Assembly: GCF_006540005.1 (NCBI RefSeq)
Contig: NZ_BJOC01000013.1
Location: 1 to 64,000 of the forward strand
Direction of reading: 5' to 3'
Length of the DNA: 64,000 nt
Source of the DNA: Halomonas halmophila
Lineage (GTDB): Bacteria; Pseudomonadota; Gammaproteobacteria; Pseudomonadales; Halomonadaceae
Shown here: positions 30,305-40,149 of the stretch, piece after piece
How the letters are laid out: the number at the start of each line of letters is the position of its first letter
Numbering within the stretch: position 1 is the stretch's first letter
Made by a program: the position numbers and the translations under genes
Notes under the pieces: model-generated
The model's input: only the letters and a program-made list of their open reading frames with translations
The model's database searches: none
What the model was told of the DNA's origin: nothing

Positions 30305-31108
30305 ATGAATCGTATCGATCAACGTTTTGCCGATCTGAAGGCGCAGGGCCGCCGCGCACTGATTCCCTATATCACCGCCGGCGATCCGTCCCCGGCGTAC
30401 ACCGTGGGCTTCATGCATGCCCTGGTGCGCGGCGGTGCCGATGTCATCGAGCTGGGGGTGCCGTTTTCCGACCCCATGGCCGATGGCCCGGTCATCCAGA
30501 AGGCCTGTGAAAGGGCCCTGCGCCATGACGTTCGCCTGGTGGACCTTCTGGAGATGGTCAGCGAGTTCCGCCGTGACGATCCGCATACCCCGGTCGTGCT
30601 GATGGGCTACCTCAACCCCGTCGAGCGCCTGGGGGGCGAGCACTTTGCCGACCGGGCCGCCGAGGCCGGTGTCGATGGCGTGCTGCTGGTCGACATGCCG
30701 CCGGAAGAAGCCGACCTGCTCGGGCCGGTGCTCAAGGCGCGCGGCCTGGCCTCGATCTTCCTGGTGGCCCCTACCACTTCGCATGCTCGGGCCGCTACAA
30801 TATGCGCCCATGGTGAGGGGTATCTCTATTATGTCTCGCTCAAGGGCGTCACCGGCGGGGCGGCGGCCGATGCCGCGGACATCGCGGACCACCTGGCGCC
30901 TCTGCGCGAGATGACCGACCTGCCGTTATGCGTCGGGTTCGGCATTCGCGACGGCGCCTCGGCGGCGGCCGTCGGCCAGGTGGCGGATGGCGTCATCGTC
31001 GGCAGTGTCCTGGTGCAGCAGATCGCCGACAACGCCGAGACACCCGAGGCGATCCCCGCGGCTCTGGAAGCGGTGCTGGGGGAAATGCGTCAGGCCCTGG
31101 ACACCTGA
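30305..31108 (+). CDS. trpA: Tryptophan synthase alpha chain
   Basis: Releases indole from indoleglycerol phosphate and channels it to TrpB; 267 aa TIM barrel. Catalytic Glu in [15 protein letters not shown], catalytic Asp in [11 protein letters not shown], phosphate binding at [13 protein letters not shown] and CVGFGIRDG. Forms the usual trpBA pair; here trpFBA sits between truA and accD. Confidence 0.98.
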   Translation: MNRIDQRFADLKAQGRRALIPYITAGDPSPAYTVGFMHALVRGGADVIELGVPFSDPMADGPVIQKACERALRHDVRLVDLLEMVSEFRRDDPHTPVVLMGYLNPVERLGGEHFADRAAEAGVDGVLLVDMPPEEADLLGPVLKARGLASIFLVAPTTSHARAATICAHGEGYLYYVSLKGVTGGAAADAADIADHLAPLREMTDLPLCVGFGIRDGASAAAVGQVADGVIVGSVLVQQIADNAETPEAIPAALEAVLGEMRQALDT

Positions 31109-31180
31109 ACGCCTTGCTGGGCTCTCGCTCGCTGGACCTGCAACAGGCGCTGACGAACTTGAGTCGACCGATTTGATTTG

Positions 31181-31199
31181 GCCCCCGCCCGGCGGGGGC
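31181..31199 (+). repeat. Hairpin between trpA and accD
   Basis: Eight-base GC stem (GCCCCCGC / GCGGGGGC) with a three-base loop, in the 118-bp gap before accD. No T-run follows, so it could be an attenuating or processing hairpin rather than a terminator. Confidence 0.5.
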
Positions 31200-31226
31200 G
31201 ACAGTACAAAGGGAAGCGATTCTGAC

Positions 31227-32273
31227 ATGAGCTGGCTAGACAAGATCGTGCCCTCGGTGGGGCGCATTCAGCGCAAGGACCGGCGTACCACGAGCGTTCC
31301 CGACGGCCTGTGGCGTAAGTGTCCCAAGTGCGAGTCGGTGCTCTACCTGCCGGAGCTCGAGAAGCATCACAACGTCTGCCCCAAGTGTGAGCATCATCTG
31401 CGCCTGACCGCTCGCAAGCGGCTCGACTGGTTCCTCGACAAGGAAGGGCGGGAGGAAATCGCCGCCGACCTCGAGCCGGTCGACCGCCTGCGATTCCGCG
31501 ACTCCAAGAAGTACAAGGACCGCCTGGCGGCCGCTCAGAAGTCGACCGGCGAGAAGGATGGCCTGATCGCCATGCGCGGCTCGCTGGAAGGCCTGCCGGT
31601 GGTCGCCGTGGCCTTCGAGTTCACTTTCATGGGCGGCTCGATGGGCACCGTGGTCGGCGAGAAGTTCGTGCGTGCCGCGACCCTGGCCCATGATGAAGGC
31701 GTGCCGCTGGTCTGCTTCGCCGCCTCCGGCGGGGCGCGCATGCAGGAAGCGCTGTTCTCGCTGATGCAGATGGCCAAGACATCGGCCGCGCTCGAGAAGC
31801 TCAAGGAAGCCGGGGTGCCCTATATCTCGGTGCTCACGGATCCGGTGTTCGGTGGTGTCTCGGCATCGCTGGCCATGCTCGGCGATCTCAACGTGGCCGA
31901 GCCCAATGCCCTGATCGGCTTTGCCGGCCCGCGGGTCATCGAGCAGACCGTGCGCGAGCAACTGCCGGAAGGCTTCCAGCGCAGCGAGTTCCTGCTTGAG
32001 CATGGCGCCGTGGACATGATCGTCCACCGCCAGGAGATCCGCGAGCGCCTGGGCGGCGTGCTGCGCAAGCTCACGCATCAGCCGGCCAATGGACCGGCGG
32101 CGCGTGGCGGCGAAGTACCGGACCTCGTGGATCGCGCCGAACAGGCCGAAGAGTCGACGCAAGAGCCGCTGCCACAAGAGCCGGCGGCGTCCGAGGAGGT
32201 TCCGCAAGAGTCTGGCGGCGACAGCGAGAGTCCGGAATTCGAGCCGACGCCACGCTCCGACGGCCAGCGCTGA
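31227..32273 (+). CDS. accD: Acetyl-CoA carboxylase carboxyltransferase subunit beta
   Basis: Transfers carboxyl from carboxybiotin to acetyl-CoA, the first step of fatty-acid synthesis. 348 aa. N-terminal zinc finger CPKC and CPKC separated by 16 residues; carboxyltransferase motif [19 protein letters not shown] and oxyanion region [12 protein letters not shown]. The ATG at 31227 is the family start (MSWLDKI). The conserved domain ends near residue 285; the remaining ~60 residues form an acidic Glu/Ser/Pro-rich tail not typical of E. coli AccD, as expected for a salt-adapted protein. Confidence 0.96.
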   Translation: MSWLDKIVPSVGRIQRKDRRTTSVPDGLWRKCPKCESVLYLPELEKHHNVCPKCEHHLRLTARKRLDWFLDKEGREEIAADLEPVDRLRFRDSKKYKDRLAAAQKSTGEKDGLIAMRGSLEGLPVVAVAFEFTFMGGSMGTVVGEKFVRAATLAHDEGVPLVCFAASGGARMQEALFSLMQMAKTSAALEKLKEAGVPYISVLTDPVFGGVSASLAMLGDLNVAEPNALIGFAGPRVIEQTVREQLPEGFQRSEFLLEHGAVDMIVHRQEIRERLGGVLRKLTHQPANGPAARGGEVPDLVDRAEQAEESTQEPLPQEPAASEEVPQESGGDSESPEFEPTPRSDGQR

Positions 32274-32283
32274 GTTAGGCGTC

Positions 32284-33594
32284 ATGAACGAAACGGCGTC
32301 ACCCACCGAGCTCGAGGCCTGGCTGAGGCGACTGGAGGCGGCTCATCCGGTGGATATCGACCTCGGCCTGGAGCGTGTGGCCGAGGTGGCGCAGCGCATG
32401 GGGCTGTTCGACGGCCCCGTCGCCGAGCGGATCATCAGCGTCGCCGGTACCAACGGCAAGGGTTCAACCGTGGCCATGCTGGAATCGCTGGCCAGCCAGC
32501 ACGGCCTGTCCACGGCCACCTACACTTCTCCCCACCTGCTTCGCTACAACGAGCGGCTCCACCTGAACGGCCAGGAGGCCGATGACGCGACGCTGATGGA
32601 CGCCTTCAGGGCCGTCGAAGCGGCGCGCCTGGCGGGTGAGCCGGTCAGCCTGACCTATTTCGAGGTCGGCACCCTGGCCGCCCTGCATGCCATTCGTAGC
32701 CTGTCACCTCAACTGGCCATTCTCGAAGTCGGCCTGGGCGGCCGCCTCGATGCGGTCAATGTCGTCGACGCGGATGTGGCCGTGGTGACCACCATCGCGC
32801 TGGACCATGCGGCCTTTCTGGGCGATGACCTGGCGAGTATCGGTCGCGAAAAGGCCGGCATCATGCGGTCGGGACGACCGGCCGTCCTGGGATCCCGCAG
32901 CCTGCCCGCCAGTGTCCGCGAGGCGGCGGACTCCTTGCCGGCGCCGGCCTTTGCGCTGGACGAGGCCTATGGCCTGGAGCAGGAAGCGGCGACCTGGCAC
33001 TGGTGGCGTCGGGCGGGAGAGCGCATTACGCACCTGCCCGATCCGGGCCTGCCCCTGGACAATGCCGCCACCGCCCTGGCGGCCCTGGCGCTGACAGGTA
33101 TCACCCTGAGCCCCGAAGCCTGTCGGGCCGCCATGGCCAATGTCCGCCTGCCGGGGCGCATGCAGTGGGAGGGCGCCTGGTGCCTGGATGTGGGGCACAA
33201 CCCCCAGGCGGCGGCTTATGTGGCGACCCGGCTGGCCGAATGGGGCGTCGCCGGCAAGACCTATGCACTCATCGGCATGCTGGGTGACAAGGATGCCGAT
33301 GGGGTGATCGAGGCTCTGTCGCCGGTCATCGATGCCTGGGTGCCGGCCTCGCTGGAAGGCAGTCGCGCGCGAAGCGCCGATGACCTGGCCGCCTGCCTGC
33401 TGCGCCATGGTCAGGAAGTCGTCGCCCGGGCCGCGTCGCCCGCCGCCGGGGCGCACTGGCTGGAAGGCCGGCTCGAGCCGGAAGATCGTGTACTGGTCTG
33501 TGGTTCCTTCTTCACGGTCGCCGAGGTGCTGGCCGCCCGGGGGAATCCGGCGCAGACTGGTCGGGATGACACGTCCATCGAGGGAATGACATGA
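32284..33594 (+). CDS. folC: Bifunctional folylpolyglutamate / dihydrofolate synthase
   Basis: Adds glutamate to dihydropteroate and to folates. 436 aa. The ATP-binding loop SVAGTNGKGSTVAML, the YTSPHLLRYNERL motif and LEVGLGGRLDAVNVVD are conserved. Starts ten bases after accD, the usual order. Its stop overlaps the next start by four bases (ATGA). Confidence 0.95.
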   Translation: MNETASPTELEAWLRRLEAAHPVDIDLGLERVAEVAQRMGLFDGPVAERIISVAGTNGKGSTVAMLESLASQHGLSTATYTSPHLLRYNERLHLNGQEADDATLMDAFRAVEAARLAGEPVSLTYFEVGTLAALHAIRSLSPQLAILEVGLGGRLDAVNVVDADVAVVTTIALDHAAFLGDDLASIGREKAGIMRSGRPAVLGSRSLPASVREAADSLPAPAFALDEAYGLEQEAATWHWWRRAGERITHLPDPGLPLDNAATALAALALTGITLSPEACRAAMANVRLPGRMQWEGAWCLDVGHNPQAAAYVATRLAEWGVAGKTYALIGMLGDKDADGVIEALSPVIDAWVPASLEGSRARSADDLAACLLRHGQEVVARAASPAAGAHWLEGRLEPEDRVLVCGSFFTVAEVLAARGNPAQTGRDDTSIEGMT

Positions 33595-34274
33595 AATACG
33601 GTATGCGTGAGCGGGTCAGTGGGGCACTGGTACTCATTGCCCTGGCAGTGATCTTTGTGCCTCTCTTGCTGGATGACCCGGCGCCGCGAGAGGAACGCCC
33701 CGATCCCGTGCTGACCATCGAGCAACCGGTCGATGTCGAGCAGCGTGACGTGGCGGAGCCGACACCGCCGGAAAGCGTCGAATCGCAGCAGGACGCGTCG
33801 GCCACGACCGCCGATGAAACAGAGGTGTCCCGGGATACGGTCGAGCCGGTCGCCACCGAGGATGCCGCTGCCCCGCAGCAGGCTGAGCAGGATTCGTCGT
33901 CGGTGACAACGCCGGCCGAGGAGACTGAGCCGGCATCCTCGACGGACACCGCCAGTGAGTCGACGTCGAATGACTCGCAGCAGACCGATGACCCCATCGC
34001 CGAACTGGCGCGGGCGGCCGACGAGCGTCAGGCGAACGCCATCCCGGACGGCGAGTGGGCCGTGCAGGTCGGCAGTTTCGCTCAGCCCAGCAACGCCGAA
34101 GGTCTTCATGCGCGCCTGCAGGAGCAGGGCTATCCGGCTTATCAGCGGGCGCGTGACAACAACATGACGACGGTCTATGTCGGCCCTTATGCCAGTTCGG
34201 AAACGGCCGAGAACGTCATGGGCAAACTCAAGGCGGCGCTGAACCTGCAGGGCCTGCTGGTGAGGACAGAGTGA
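33591..34274 (+). CDS. dedD: SPOR-domain cell-division protein, DedD-like
   Basis: 227 aa: short cytoplasmic N-terminus, one membrane helix (VLIALAVIFVPLLL, about residues 11-26), a long low-complexity acidic linker rich in Thr, Glu, Ser and Asp, then a C-terminal SPOR domain (EWAVQVGSFAQPSNAEGL and YVGPYASSETAENVM). SPOR domains bind septal peptidoglycan stripped of stem peptides. Overlaps folC by four bases and cvpA by four. Position between folC and cvpA matches DedD of enterics and the SPOR protein of Pseudomonas. Confidence 0.9.
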   Translation: MKYGMRERVSGALVLIALAVIFVPLLLDDPAPREERPDPVLTIEQPVDVEQRDVAEPTPPESVESQQDASATTADETEVSRDTVEPVATEDAAAPQQAEQDSSSVTTPAEETEPASSTDTASESTSNDSQQTDDPIAELARAADERQANAIPDGEWAVQVGSFAQPSNAEGLHARLQEQGYPAYQRARDNNMTTVYVGPYASSETAENVMGKLKAALNLQGLLVRTE

Positions 34275-34852
34275 GCGACATGGCGCTGACCTGGATAGAC
34301 TGGCTGTGTATCGCCGTGCTGGCGCTCACGGCCATCACCGGGCTGTTCCGCGGGCTGGTGCGCGAGGCCCTGGGGCTGGCGTCCTGGGTGGTGGCGCTGC
34401 TGGCGGCCCGCTGGTTGTCGCAGCCCGTTGCCGAGCGCCTGGCGAGTCTGATCGAGAGCCCTGATGGGCGCCTGGTGCTGGCCTTCGTGCTGGTGGTCTT
34501 CGCGGTCATCCTGGCCTGCGGTCTGGTGATCCGCGTCATGCATGCGGCGGTCGAATGGGTTGGCATGGGGCTCTTCAATCGCCTGGCGGGCGCCGCCTTC
34601 GGTGCCGCCAAGGGGGCTGCCGTACTGGTACTGGCGACGGTACTGATCGGCCTGACCCCTCTGTCGCAGTTGAATGCCTGGCAGGATGCCGAGCTTCGCC
34701 CTCGACTGGAACAGCTGCGTGGCTGGGCCGTCGGGTATCTGATGGAATGGGGAGAACGCCTGCCGGGGTCGACGACCAGCCTGGAACGCCTGGCGTCACC
34801 GGCAGCGACCGAAACGCAGAGTGCTGCGGGCGACGGCGCGAGCACGGAATGA
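34271..34852 (+). CDS. cvpA: CvpA family membrane protein
   Basis: 193 aa with four hydrophobic segments; starts WIDWLCIAVLALTAITGLFRGLVREAL, the CvpA signature. CvpA was named for a role in colicin V production and is linked to envelope homeostasis; its biochemical action is unclear. Either GTG 34271 (overlapping the dedD stop) or ATG 34280 could start it. Usual neighbour of purF. Confidence 0.92.
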   Translation: MSDMALTWIDWLCIAVLALTAITGLFRGLVREALGLASWVVALLAARWLSQPVAERLASLIESPDGRLVLAFVLVVFAVILACGLVIRVMHAAVEWVGMGLFNRLAGAAFGAAKGAAVLVLATVLIGLTPLSQLNAWQDAELRPRLEQLRGWAVGYLMEWGERLPGSTTSLERLASPAATETQSAAGDGASTE

Positions 34853-34911
34853 TCGGAATATTGAGATGGAACGCCCATCTCCTCCACTTTTGGCAAGCGA
34901 GGTAAGCAGTA

Positions 34912-36429
34912 ATGTGCGGGATCGTGGGCCTGATGGCCAAGCAGGCGGTGAACCAGGGGATCTATGATGCCCTGACGGTATTGCAGCACCGCGGCCAGGA
35001 TGCCGCCGGCATGATGACCTGGAACGAAGGACGCTTCCTGCTGCGCAAGAGCAACGGTCTGGTGCGGGATGTCTTTCATACCCGTCACATGACGCGCCTC
35101 AAGGGCAATCTGGGCATCGGCCATGTACGCTATCCGACGGCAGGGTCCTCCAGCGAGGCGGAGTCCCAGCCGCTGTATGTCAATTCCCCCTATGGCATCA
35201 CCCTGGCGCACAACGGCAACCTGACCAACTCCGAGCAGCTCAAGCAGGAGCTGTTCTCCTCGGACCTGCGTCATATCAACACCAGCTCGGATTCCGAGGT
35301 GCTGCTCAACGTCTTCGCCCATGAGCTGGGCAAGCAGGGGCTGCACCTGGCGCCCGGGGATATCTTCGATGCGGTGCGTCGGGTGCATCGTCGCTGTCGG
35401 GGCGCCTATGGGGCCGTGGCCATCATCAATGGCGTGGGTCTGGTGGCCTTCCGGGATCCCAACGGCATTCGCCCGGTGGTCTTCGGCACGCGCGACGAAG
35501 GGGAAGGGCAGGAAGTGATGATCGCCTCGGAGTCGGTGGCGCTGGACGTCGGGGGCTTCGAGCTGCACCGCGATCTGGCGCCGGGCGAGGCGATCTTCGT
35601 CGACATGGACGGCAAGATTCACACCCAGGGCTGTGCCGACACGCCGCGCCTGGCGCCCTGCATCTTCGAGCATGTCTATCTGGCGCGTCCCGATACCCTG
35701 CTGGATGGTGCCTATGTGTATGGCACGCGCATGCAGATGGGGCGCAAGCTGGGTGATCGCATCCAGCAGGAGTGGCCGGATCACGATATCGATGTGGTGA
35801 TCCCCATTCCGGATACCTCGCGGACCTCGGCACTGGAGCTGGCTCAGCACCTGGGCGTGACCTATCGCGAAGGCTTCATGAAGAACCGTTATATCGGACG
35901 CACCTTCATCATGCCCGGCCAGACCCAACGCAAGAAGTCGGTACGCCAGAAGCTCAATGCCATCGACATCGAGTTCAAGGGCAAGAACGTGCTGCTGGTG
36001 GATGATTCCATCGTGCGGGGCACGACCTGTCGCCAGATCATCCAGATGGCGCGGGAAGCCGGTGCCAACAAGGTGTATTTCGCCTCGGCGGCGCCCCCGG
36101 TACGCTATCCGAATGTGTACGGCATCGACATGCCGGCGGCCAACGAACTGATTGCCCACGGTCGCAGTGAGGCCGAGGTCGGTGAACTGATCGGTGCCGA
36201 TCGCATGGTCTATCAGGACCTGGAAGACCTGAAGCAGGCGTGCCGCGATGTCAATCCGGCGCTCGACGAGTTCGACTGCTCGGTCTTCGATGGCCAGTAC
36301 ATCACCGGTGATATCGATGACGCCTACCTGGCCGACCTCGAAGCGATGCGCAACGACGAGGCCAAGCTGACGAGTGCCGGCGACCATGCGCTGGTCGGCA
36401 TGCACAACCAGGAAGATGACATCGACTAG
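34912..36429 (+). CDS. purF: Amidophosphoribosyltransferase
   Basis: First committed step of purine synthesis; 505 aa. The N-terminal nucleophile Cys follows Met directly (MCGIVGLM), with glutaminase motifs RYPTAGSS and AHNGNLTN. The phosphoribosyltransferase domain has the PRPP loop [13 protein letters not shown]. Operon with cvpA upstream and metZ ten bases downstream, as in Pseudomonas. Confidence 0.98.
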   Translation: MCGIVGLMAKQAVNQGIYDALTVLQHRGQDAAGMMTWNEGRFLLRKSNGLVRDVFHTRHMTRLKGNLGIGHVRYPTAGSSSEAESQPLYVNSPYGITLAHNGNLTNSEQLKQELFSSDLRHINTSSDSEVLLNVFAHELGKQGLHLAPGDIFDAVRRVHRRCRGAYGAVAIINGVGLVAFRDPNGIRPVVFGTRDEGEGQEVMIASESVALDVGGFELHRDLAPGEAIFVDMDGKIHTQGCADTPRLAPCIFEHVYLARPDTLLDGAYVYGTRMQMGRKLGDRIQQEWPDHDIDVVIPIPDTSRTSALELAQHLGVTYREGFMKNRYIGRTFIMPGQTQRKKSVRQKLNAIDIEFKGKNVLLVDDSIVRGTTCRQIIQMAREAGANKVYFASAAPPVRYPNVYGIDMPAANELIAHGRSEAEVGELIGADRMVYQDLEDLKQACRDVNPALDEFDCSVFDGQYITGDIDDAYLADLEAMRNDEAKLTSAGDHALVGMHNQEDDID

Positions 36430-36439
36430 GGAGAGCGTC

Positions 36440-37636
36440 ATGCAGGATGACCAGCATACCCCGGAGGACTGGGGGCTTGCGACGCTGGCGGTGCGGGCCG
36501 GGCATCGGCGGACGGCCGAGCAGGAGCACAGTGAGCCGATCTTTCCGACCTCCAGCTTCGTCTATGGCAGTGCCGCCGAGGCGGCTCGCAAGTTCGGCGG
36601 CGAGGAGCCGGGCAACGTCTATTCGCGCTTCACCAACCCCACGGTGCATACCTTCGAGCGGCGCCTGGCGGCGCTCGAGGGCGGGGAGCGCTGCGTGGCC
36701 ACGGCATCCGGCATGTCGGCGATTCTCGCCACGGCACTGGCGCTGCTGTCCGCCGGTGACGAGATCGTGGCCTCGCGCTCGCTGTTCGGGTCCACGGTGA
36801 GCCTGTTCGACAAGTACCTGAGCAAGTTCGGCATCACTACCCGCTATGTGGAACTGTCCAATCTCGACGACTGGGAAGCGGCCCTGAGCCCGGCCACCCG
36901 GCTGCTGTTTGCCGAGACGCCGTCCAACCCGCTGGCCGAAGTAGTCGATATCGCCGCCCTGTCGCGTATCGCGCAGCGTCACGGGGCCTGGCTGGCCATC
37001 GACAACTGCTTTCTGACCCCGGCGTTGCAGCAGCCGCTGGCGCTGGGGGCCGACCTGATCATTCACTCGGCAACCAAGTACCTGGATGGTCAGGGCAGGG
37101 CCGTTGGTGGCGCCGTGGTCGGCTCCGACAAGTTGCTCGAGGAAGTCTACGGCGTCGTGCGCACCTGTGGCCCCTGCATGAGCCCCTTCAATGCCTGGAT
37201 CTTCACCAAGGGGCTCGAGACGCTGAGCCTGCGCATGAAGGCGCATTGCGCCAGTGCCATGGAACTGGCGCAGTGGCTGGATGGGCATCCGGCTGTCGAG
37301 CGTGTGCATTACAGTGGCCTGCCGCATCATCGCCAGCACGACCTGGCAGCCCGGCAGCAGTCGGCGTTCGGGGCCGTGCTGGGAGTCGAGGTCAAGGGCG
37401 GGCGCGACGCCGCCTGGTCGGTGATCGATGCTACCCGCCTGCTGTCGATCACCGGCAACCTCGGCGATGCCAAGACGACCATCACTCATCCCGGAACCAC
37501 GACCCATGGGCGGCTGTCCGCGGAGCAGAAGGCGGCGGCCGGCATCGAGGAAGGCCTGATTCGCCTGGCCGTGGGGCTCGAGGACCTGGATGATATTCGG
37601 CGGGACCTGGCGCGAGGGTTGGACGCCCTGGTTTAA
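36440..37636 (+). CDS. metZ: O-succinylhomoserine sulfhydrylase
   Basis: PLP enzyme forming homocysteine directly from O-succinylhomoserine and sulfide. 398 aa, Cys/Met metabolism family; PLP lysine in IIHSATKYLDGQGR, other motifs YSRFTNPTVHTFE and ASGMSAILA. The ATG at 36440 (ribosome site GGGAGAG) is preferred to 36374, which lies within purF. The assignment as metZ rather than metB relies on similarity and the purF-metZ order of Pseudomonas. Confidence 0.93.
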   Translation: MQDDQHTPEDWGLATLAVRAGHRRTAEQEHSEPIFPTSSFVYGSAAEAARKFGGEEPGNVYSRFTNPTVHTFERRLAALEGGERCVATASGMSAILATALALLSAGDEIVASRSLFGSTVSLFDKYLSKFGITTRYVELSNLDDWEAALSPATRLLFAETPSNPLAEVVDIAALSRIAQRHGAWLAIDNCFLTPALQQPLALGADLIIHSATKYLDGQGRAVGGAVVGSDKLLEEVYGVVRTCGPCMSPFNAWIFTKGLETLSLRMKAHCASAMELAQWLDGHPAVERVHYSGLPHHRQHDLAARQQSAFGAVLGVEVKGGRDAAWSVIDATRLLSITGNLGDAKTTITHPGTTTHGRLSAEQKAAAGIEEGLIRLAVGLEDLDDIRRDLARGLDALV

Positions 37637-37751
37637 CCCCGGCGTTCGGCAGTGGTTTTTCCGAATGAAGCGTTCGGCAATTTTCAGCGGACGCCGCGAT
37701 CTTGGCATCGTATAGTGCTGTGCAAGTCATGACGTCGCGGGAAGATCGACC

Positions 37752-38306
37752 ATGTGGACCAATACGCGTAGTGGATGGGGTTGGATCAGCATACTGCTGC
37801 ACTGGGTGAGTGCACTGGCCGTTGTCGGCCTCTTTGTGCTCGGCTGGTGGATGACCGGGCTGGGTTACTACTCTGACTGGTACAACCTGGCGCCCTGGTG
37901 GCATCGCAGTATCGGCGTGCTGCTGTTGCTGGCGACCCTGGGCAGGCTGGCATGGCGCCTGCTGCAGCCCGCTCCGGCCTCGCGCGGCCACCGCCTGGAA
38001 CGGCTGGCAGCCCATGCCGGTCATGTCCTGCTGTATGTCCTGATGCTGCTGGTATTGATCAGCGGCTATCTGATCTCCACGGCCGAGGGCAAGGGCATCG
38101 ATGTCTTCGGCTGGTTCCAGGCACCGCCGCTGCTCACCGGACTGCCGGATCAGGCCTCGCTGGCCGGCATGATCCACTGGTATGCCGCCCTGGCACTGAT
38201 CATCCTGTCCGCGGGTCATGCCCTGGCGGCAATCAAGCACCACCTGGTCGACCGCAACGATGTTCTCGTGCGCATGCTGTTTCCACGCTATACCCGCCGA
38301 CGTTGA
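37752..38306 (+). CDS. Cytochrome b561
   Basis: Four-helix diheme b-type cytochrome of 184 aa (CybB family), expected to pass electrons across the inner membrane. Heme-ligand His candidates: ILLHWVSALAVV (helix 1), WWHRSIGVLLLL (helix 2), HAGHVLLYVLMLL (helix 3), IHWYAALALIILSAGHALAA (helix 4). Directly upstream of a YceI gene, a common pairing in which YceI binds an isoprenoid quinone-like lipid; co-transcription is likely (47-bp gap). Confidence 0.9.
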   Translation: MWTNTRSGWGWISILLHWVSALAVVGLFVLGWWMTGLGYYSDWYNLAPWWHRSIGVLLLLATLGRLAWRLLQPAPASRGHRLERLAAHAGHVLLYVLMLLVLISGYLISTAEGKGIDVFGWFQAPPLLTGLPDQASLAGMIHWYAALALIILSAGHALAAIKHHLVDRNDVLVRMLFPRYTRRR

Positions 38307-38353
38307 CCGTGATAAAGGTGGGCCTCGCATCATCCCCAACTCAGGAGAGCGAC

Positions 38354-38941
38354 ATGATGTTCAAGAAGACCGTGATGGGCGCCAGCCTTGCCGCTGCCGC
38401 TCTGGTACCCCTGGCTCAGGCCCAGGCTGCCGAGTACAAGATCGATACCGAAGGCCAGCACGCCTTCGTGCAGTTCAAGATCAGCCACCTGGGCTATTCC
38501 TACATCCTGGGGTCCTTCGAGGAGTTTTCCGGCAGCTTTCAGTATGACCCGGACAACCCCGAGGCCTCTGCGGCCAGTGTCGAAGTCGACGTCACCAGCC
38601 TGACCACCAATCATGCCGAGCGCGACAAGCACATCAAGAGCGCTGATTTCCTCGATGCCGGCGAGTACCCGACGGCCAGCTTCACGAGCACGGACTTCGA
38701 GCCGACCGGTGAGGGAGAAGGCGTGCTGACCGGCGACCTGACCCTGCATGGGGAAACCCAGGAAATCGAAATGCCGGTGACCCTGCTGGGCGAGGGCGAA
38801 GACCCCTGGGGCGGTTATCGTGCGGGTTTCGAGGGCAGCACCAGCCTGACATTGTCCAACTACGGCATCGACATGTCGCAGTTCCCCGACGCCATGCAGG
38901 AACTCGAGCTCTACGTGACCTTCGAGGGCGTGCGCCAGTAA
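38354..38941 (+). CDS. yceI: YceI family periplasmic lipid-binding protein
   Basis: 195 aa with a signal peptide (cleavage near AQAQAAEYK) and an eight-stranded lipocalin-like barrel shown by YKIDTEGQHAFVQFKISHLG, DFLDAGEYPTASFTST and GDLTLHGETQEIEMPV. YceI proteins bind polyisoprenoids. ATG at 38354 follows GGAGAGC; a longer frame from 37898 overlaps the cytochrome gene and is spurious. A strong terminator follows. Confidence 0.95.
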   Translation: MMFKKTVMGASLAAAALVPLAQAQAAEYKIDTEGQHAFVQFKISHLGYSYILGSFEEFSGSFQYDPDNPEASAASVEVDVTSLTTNHAERDKHIKSADFLDAGEYPTASFTSTDFEPTGEGEGVLTGDLTLHGETQEIEMPVTLLGEGEDPWGGYRAGFEGSTSLTLSNYGIDMSQFPDAMQELELYVTFEGVRQ

Positions 38942-38993
38942 CGCCGACCCGCGAGACGCGCCATCCGGCACCTCGTGGTGCCTGGTAAACGAG

Positions 38994-39023
38994 AGAACCC
39001 CCTGGCGTCAGCCAGGGGGTTCT
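38994..39023 (+). terminator. Terminator after yceI
   Basis: Perfect 13-bp stem AGAACCCCCTGGC / GCCAGGGGGTTCT with the loop gtca, followed by GTTGT. Ends the cytochrome b561-yceI unit. Confidence 0.8.
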
Positions 39024-39038
39024 GTTGTAGAGGGTATC

Positions 39039-39065
39039 GACAAAGGGCGTCTCGAGACCTTTGTC
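39039..39065. repeat. Inverted repeat between yceI and the dioxygenase gene
   Basis: GACAAAGG (39039-39046) and CCTTTGTC (39058-39065) are perfect arms, with the palindrome TCTCGAGA in the loop. It lies between convergent genes, 50 bases before the stop of the minus-strand dioxygenase, so it may act as its terminator, though T-rich sequence is lacking. Confidence 0.4.
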
Positions 39066-39114
39066 ACCCCTCAAGGGCGATGGCGAGATGACTCACCATC
39101 GGACGCGGAAGGAC

Positions 39115-39906
39115 TCAGCCTTCGTTGAGGATGGCGTCGGGGAAGTGACGACGCAGGATGCGGTTCTGGTAGGGATCGACGAACCGACTGTTGATGATGA
39201 TGATGAAGCGCTCGAATGCCTGATGAGGCGCCTGCTGCGTGATGGCGTCCACGCTGTGGTAGAGCCTGTCGTCACGTAGATGCAGGATATCCCCGGGCGC
39301 CAGGGTGGCGTTGGCCACGAGCTCGGTTCCAGCCTTGTCGGTGTAGAGATGGTTATCCGCCCCGACCAGGTTCTGTCGGCTGACCACCATGATGCTCAGG
39401 GCCTTGCAGCCATCCGCATGAATCCCCTGGCCCTGCAGAGGGTCGATCTTGCCCTCGCCACGCACGCCGGTTATCTGCATCAGGATTGGCTCATTGGCCT
39501 GCAGGCCCCAGAGTCCTGCCCAGGCTTCCACGAAGCGCTTGACGTCGTGCCGCTCCAGGAATGCTCGGGTTAAGGGGGCGTAATAGCGGAGCTTGTCGGC
39601 CATGCTCTCGGCATCGTTGAAGGCGCCACCCTGTGCCATGGGGCAGTGGCCAAGATCCTGCATTTCGCCAGCCTGGTCCAGGGCGAGCCATGCCATGCGC
39701 TTCCAACGCTGTTCCACGTAGGGATCGCGGGGCAGGTCCGTGGTATGCGATTGCCATGCCGACAAATCAATGCGGTTGCGGATATGGGTCAGCGCCCAGT
39801 CCTGATGAGCCAGCTGTTGCGTGACTTCCCGTGACCAATAGCCGGTGTGGCTCGTCTCGGGCATTGCAGTGTGGTCAAAGCCATGCTTGAGCTTGTCGAG
39901 TTTCAT
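39115..39906 (-). CDS. 2-oxoglutarate/Fe(II) dioxygenase family protein (PF10014-like)
   Basis: 263-aa soluble enzyme. An HxD...H facial triad is visible: His-Ala-Asp in GQGIHADGCKALSIM and the distal His in DDRLYHSVDAI; an Arg after it (FERFIIIINSR) could hold 2-oxoglutarate. This layout resembles the 2OG-Fe dioxygenases that include the free L-isoleucine 4-hydroxylase of Bacillus, so a free amino acid is a reasonable guess as substrate, but nothing in the sequence proves it. It stands alone between convergent yceI and a divergent GGDEF-EAL gene, with no transporter or pathway partner. Not the EctD type. Confidence 0.75.
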   Translation of the reverse strand: MKLDKLKHGFDHTAMPETSHTGYWSREVTQQLAHQDWALTHIRNRIDLSAWQSHTTDLPRDPYVEQRWKRMAWLALDQAGEMQDLGHCPMAQGGAFNDAESMADKLRYYAPLTRAFLERHDVKRFVEAWAGLWGLQANEPILMQITGVRGEGKIDPLQGQGIHADGCKALSIMVVSRQNLVGADNHLYTDKAGTELVANATLAPGDILHLRDDRLYHSVDAITQQAPHQAFERFIIIINSRFVDPYQNRILRRHFPDAILNEG

Positions 39907-40149
39907 TTTCTATATCCCTTCCAGTTGATTACAGGATTGGTCTTCGTTGCCGAGAAAGCTCAGGCAACAGTAAGGAAAGGAAGAGAAAACGCGCCCAATG
40001 TCAAAGTGAGGACGGAGCGAAGAGGGGCGGGTGGGACCGCCTGGGTGCCCGAGTGGGAGCGGAGACGTGGACTGAGAGTTGCACTAAGTCGTCATCGATG
40101 ACATTTTGCAGGTCTCAAGACGTCGGGTTGTAAGAAATGACTGCGCGAC

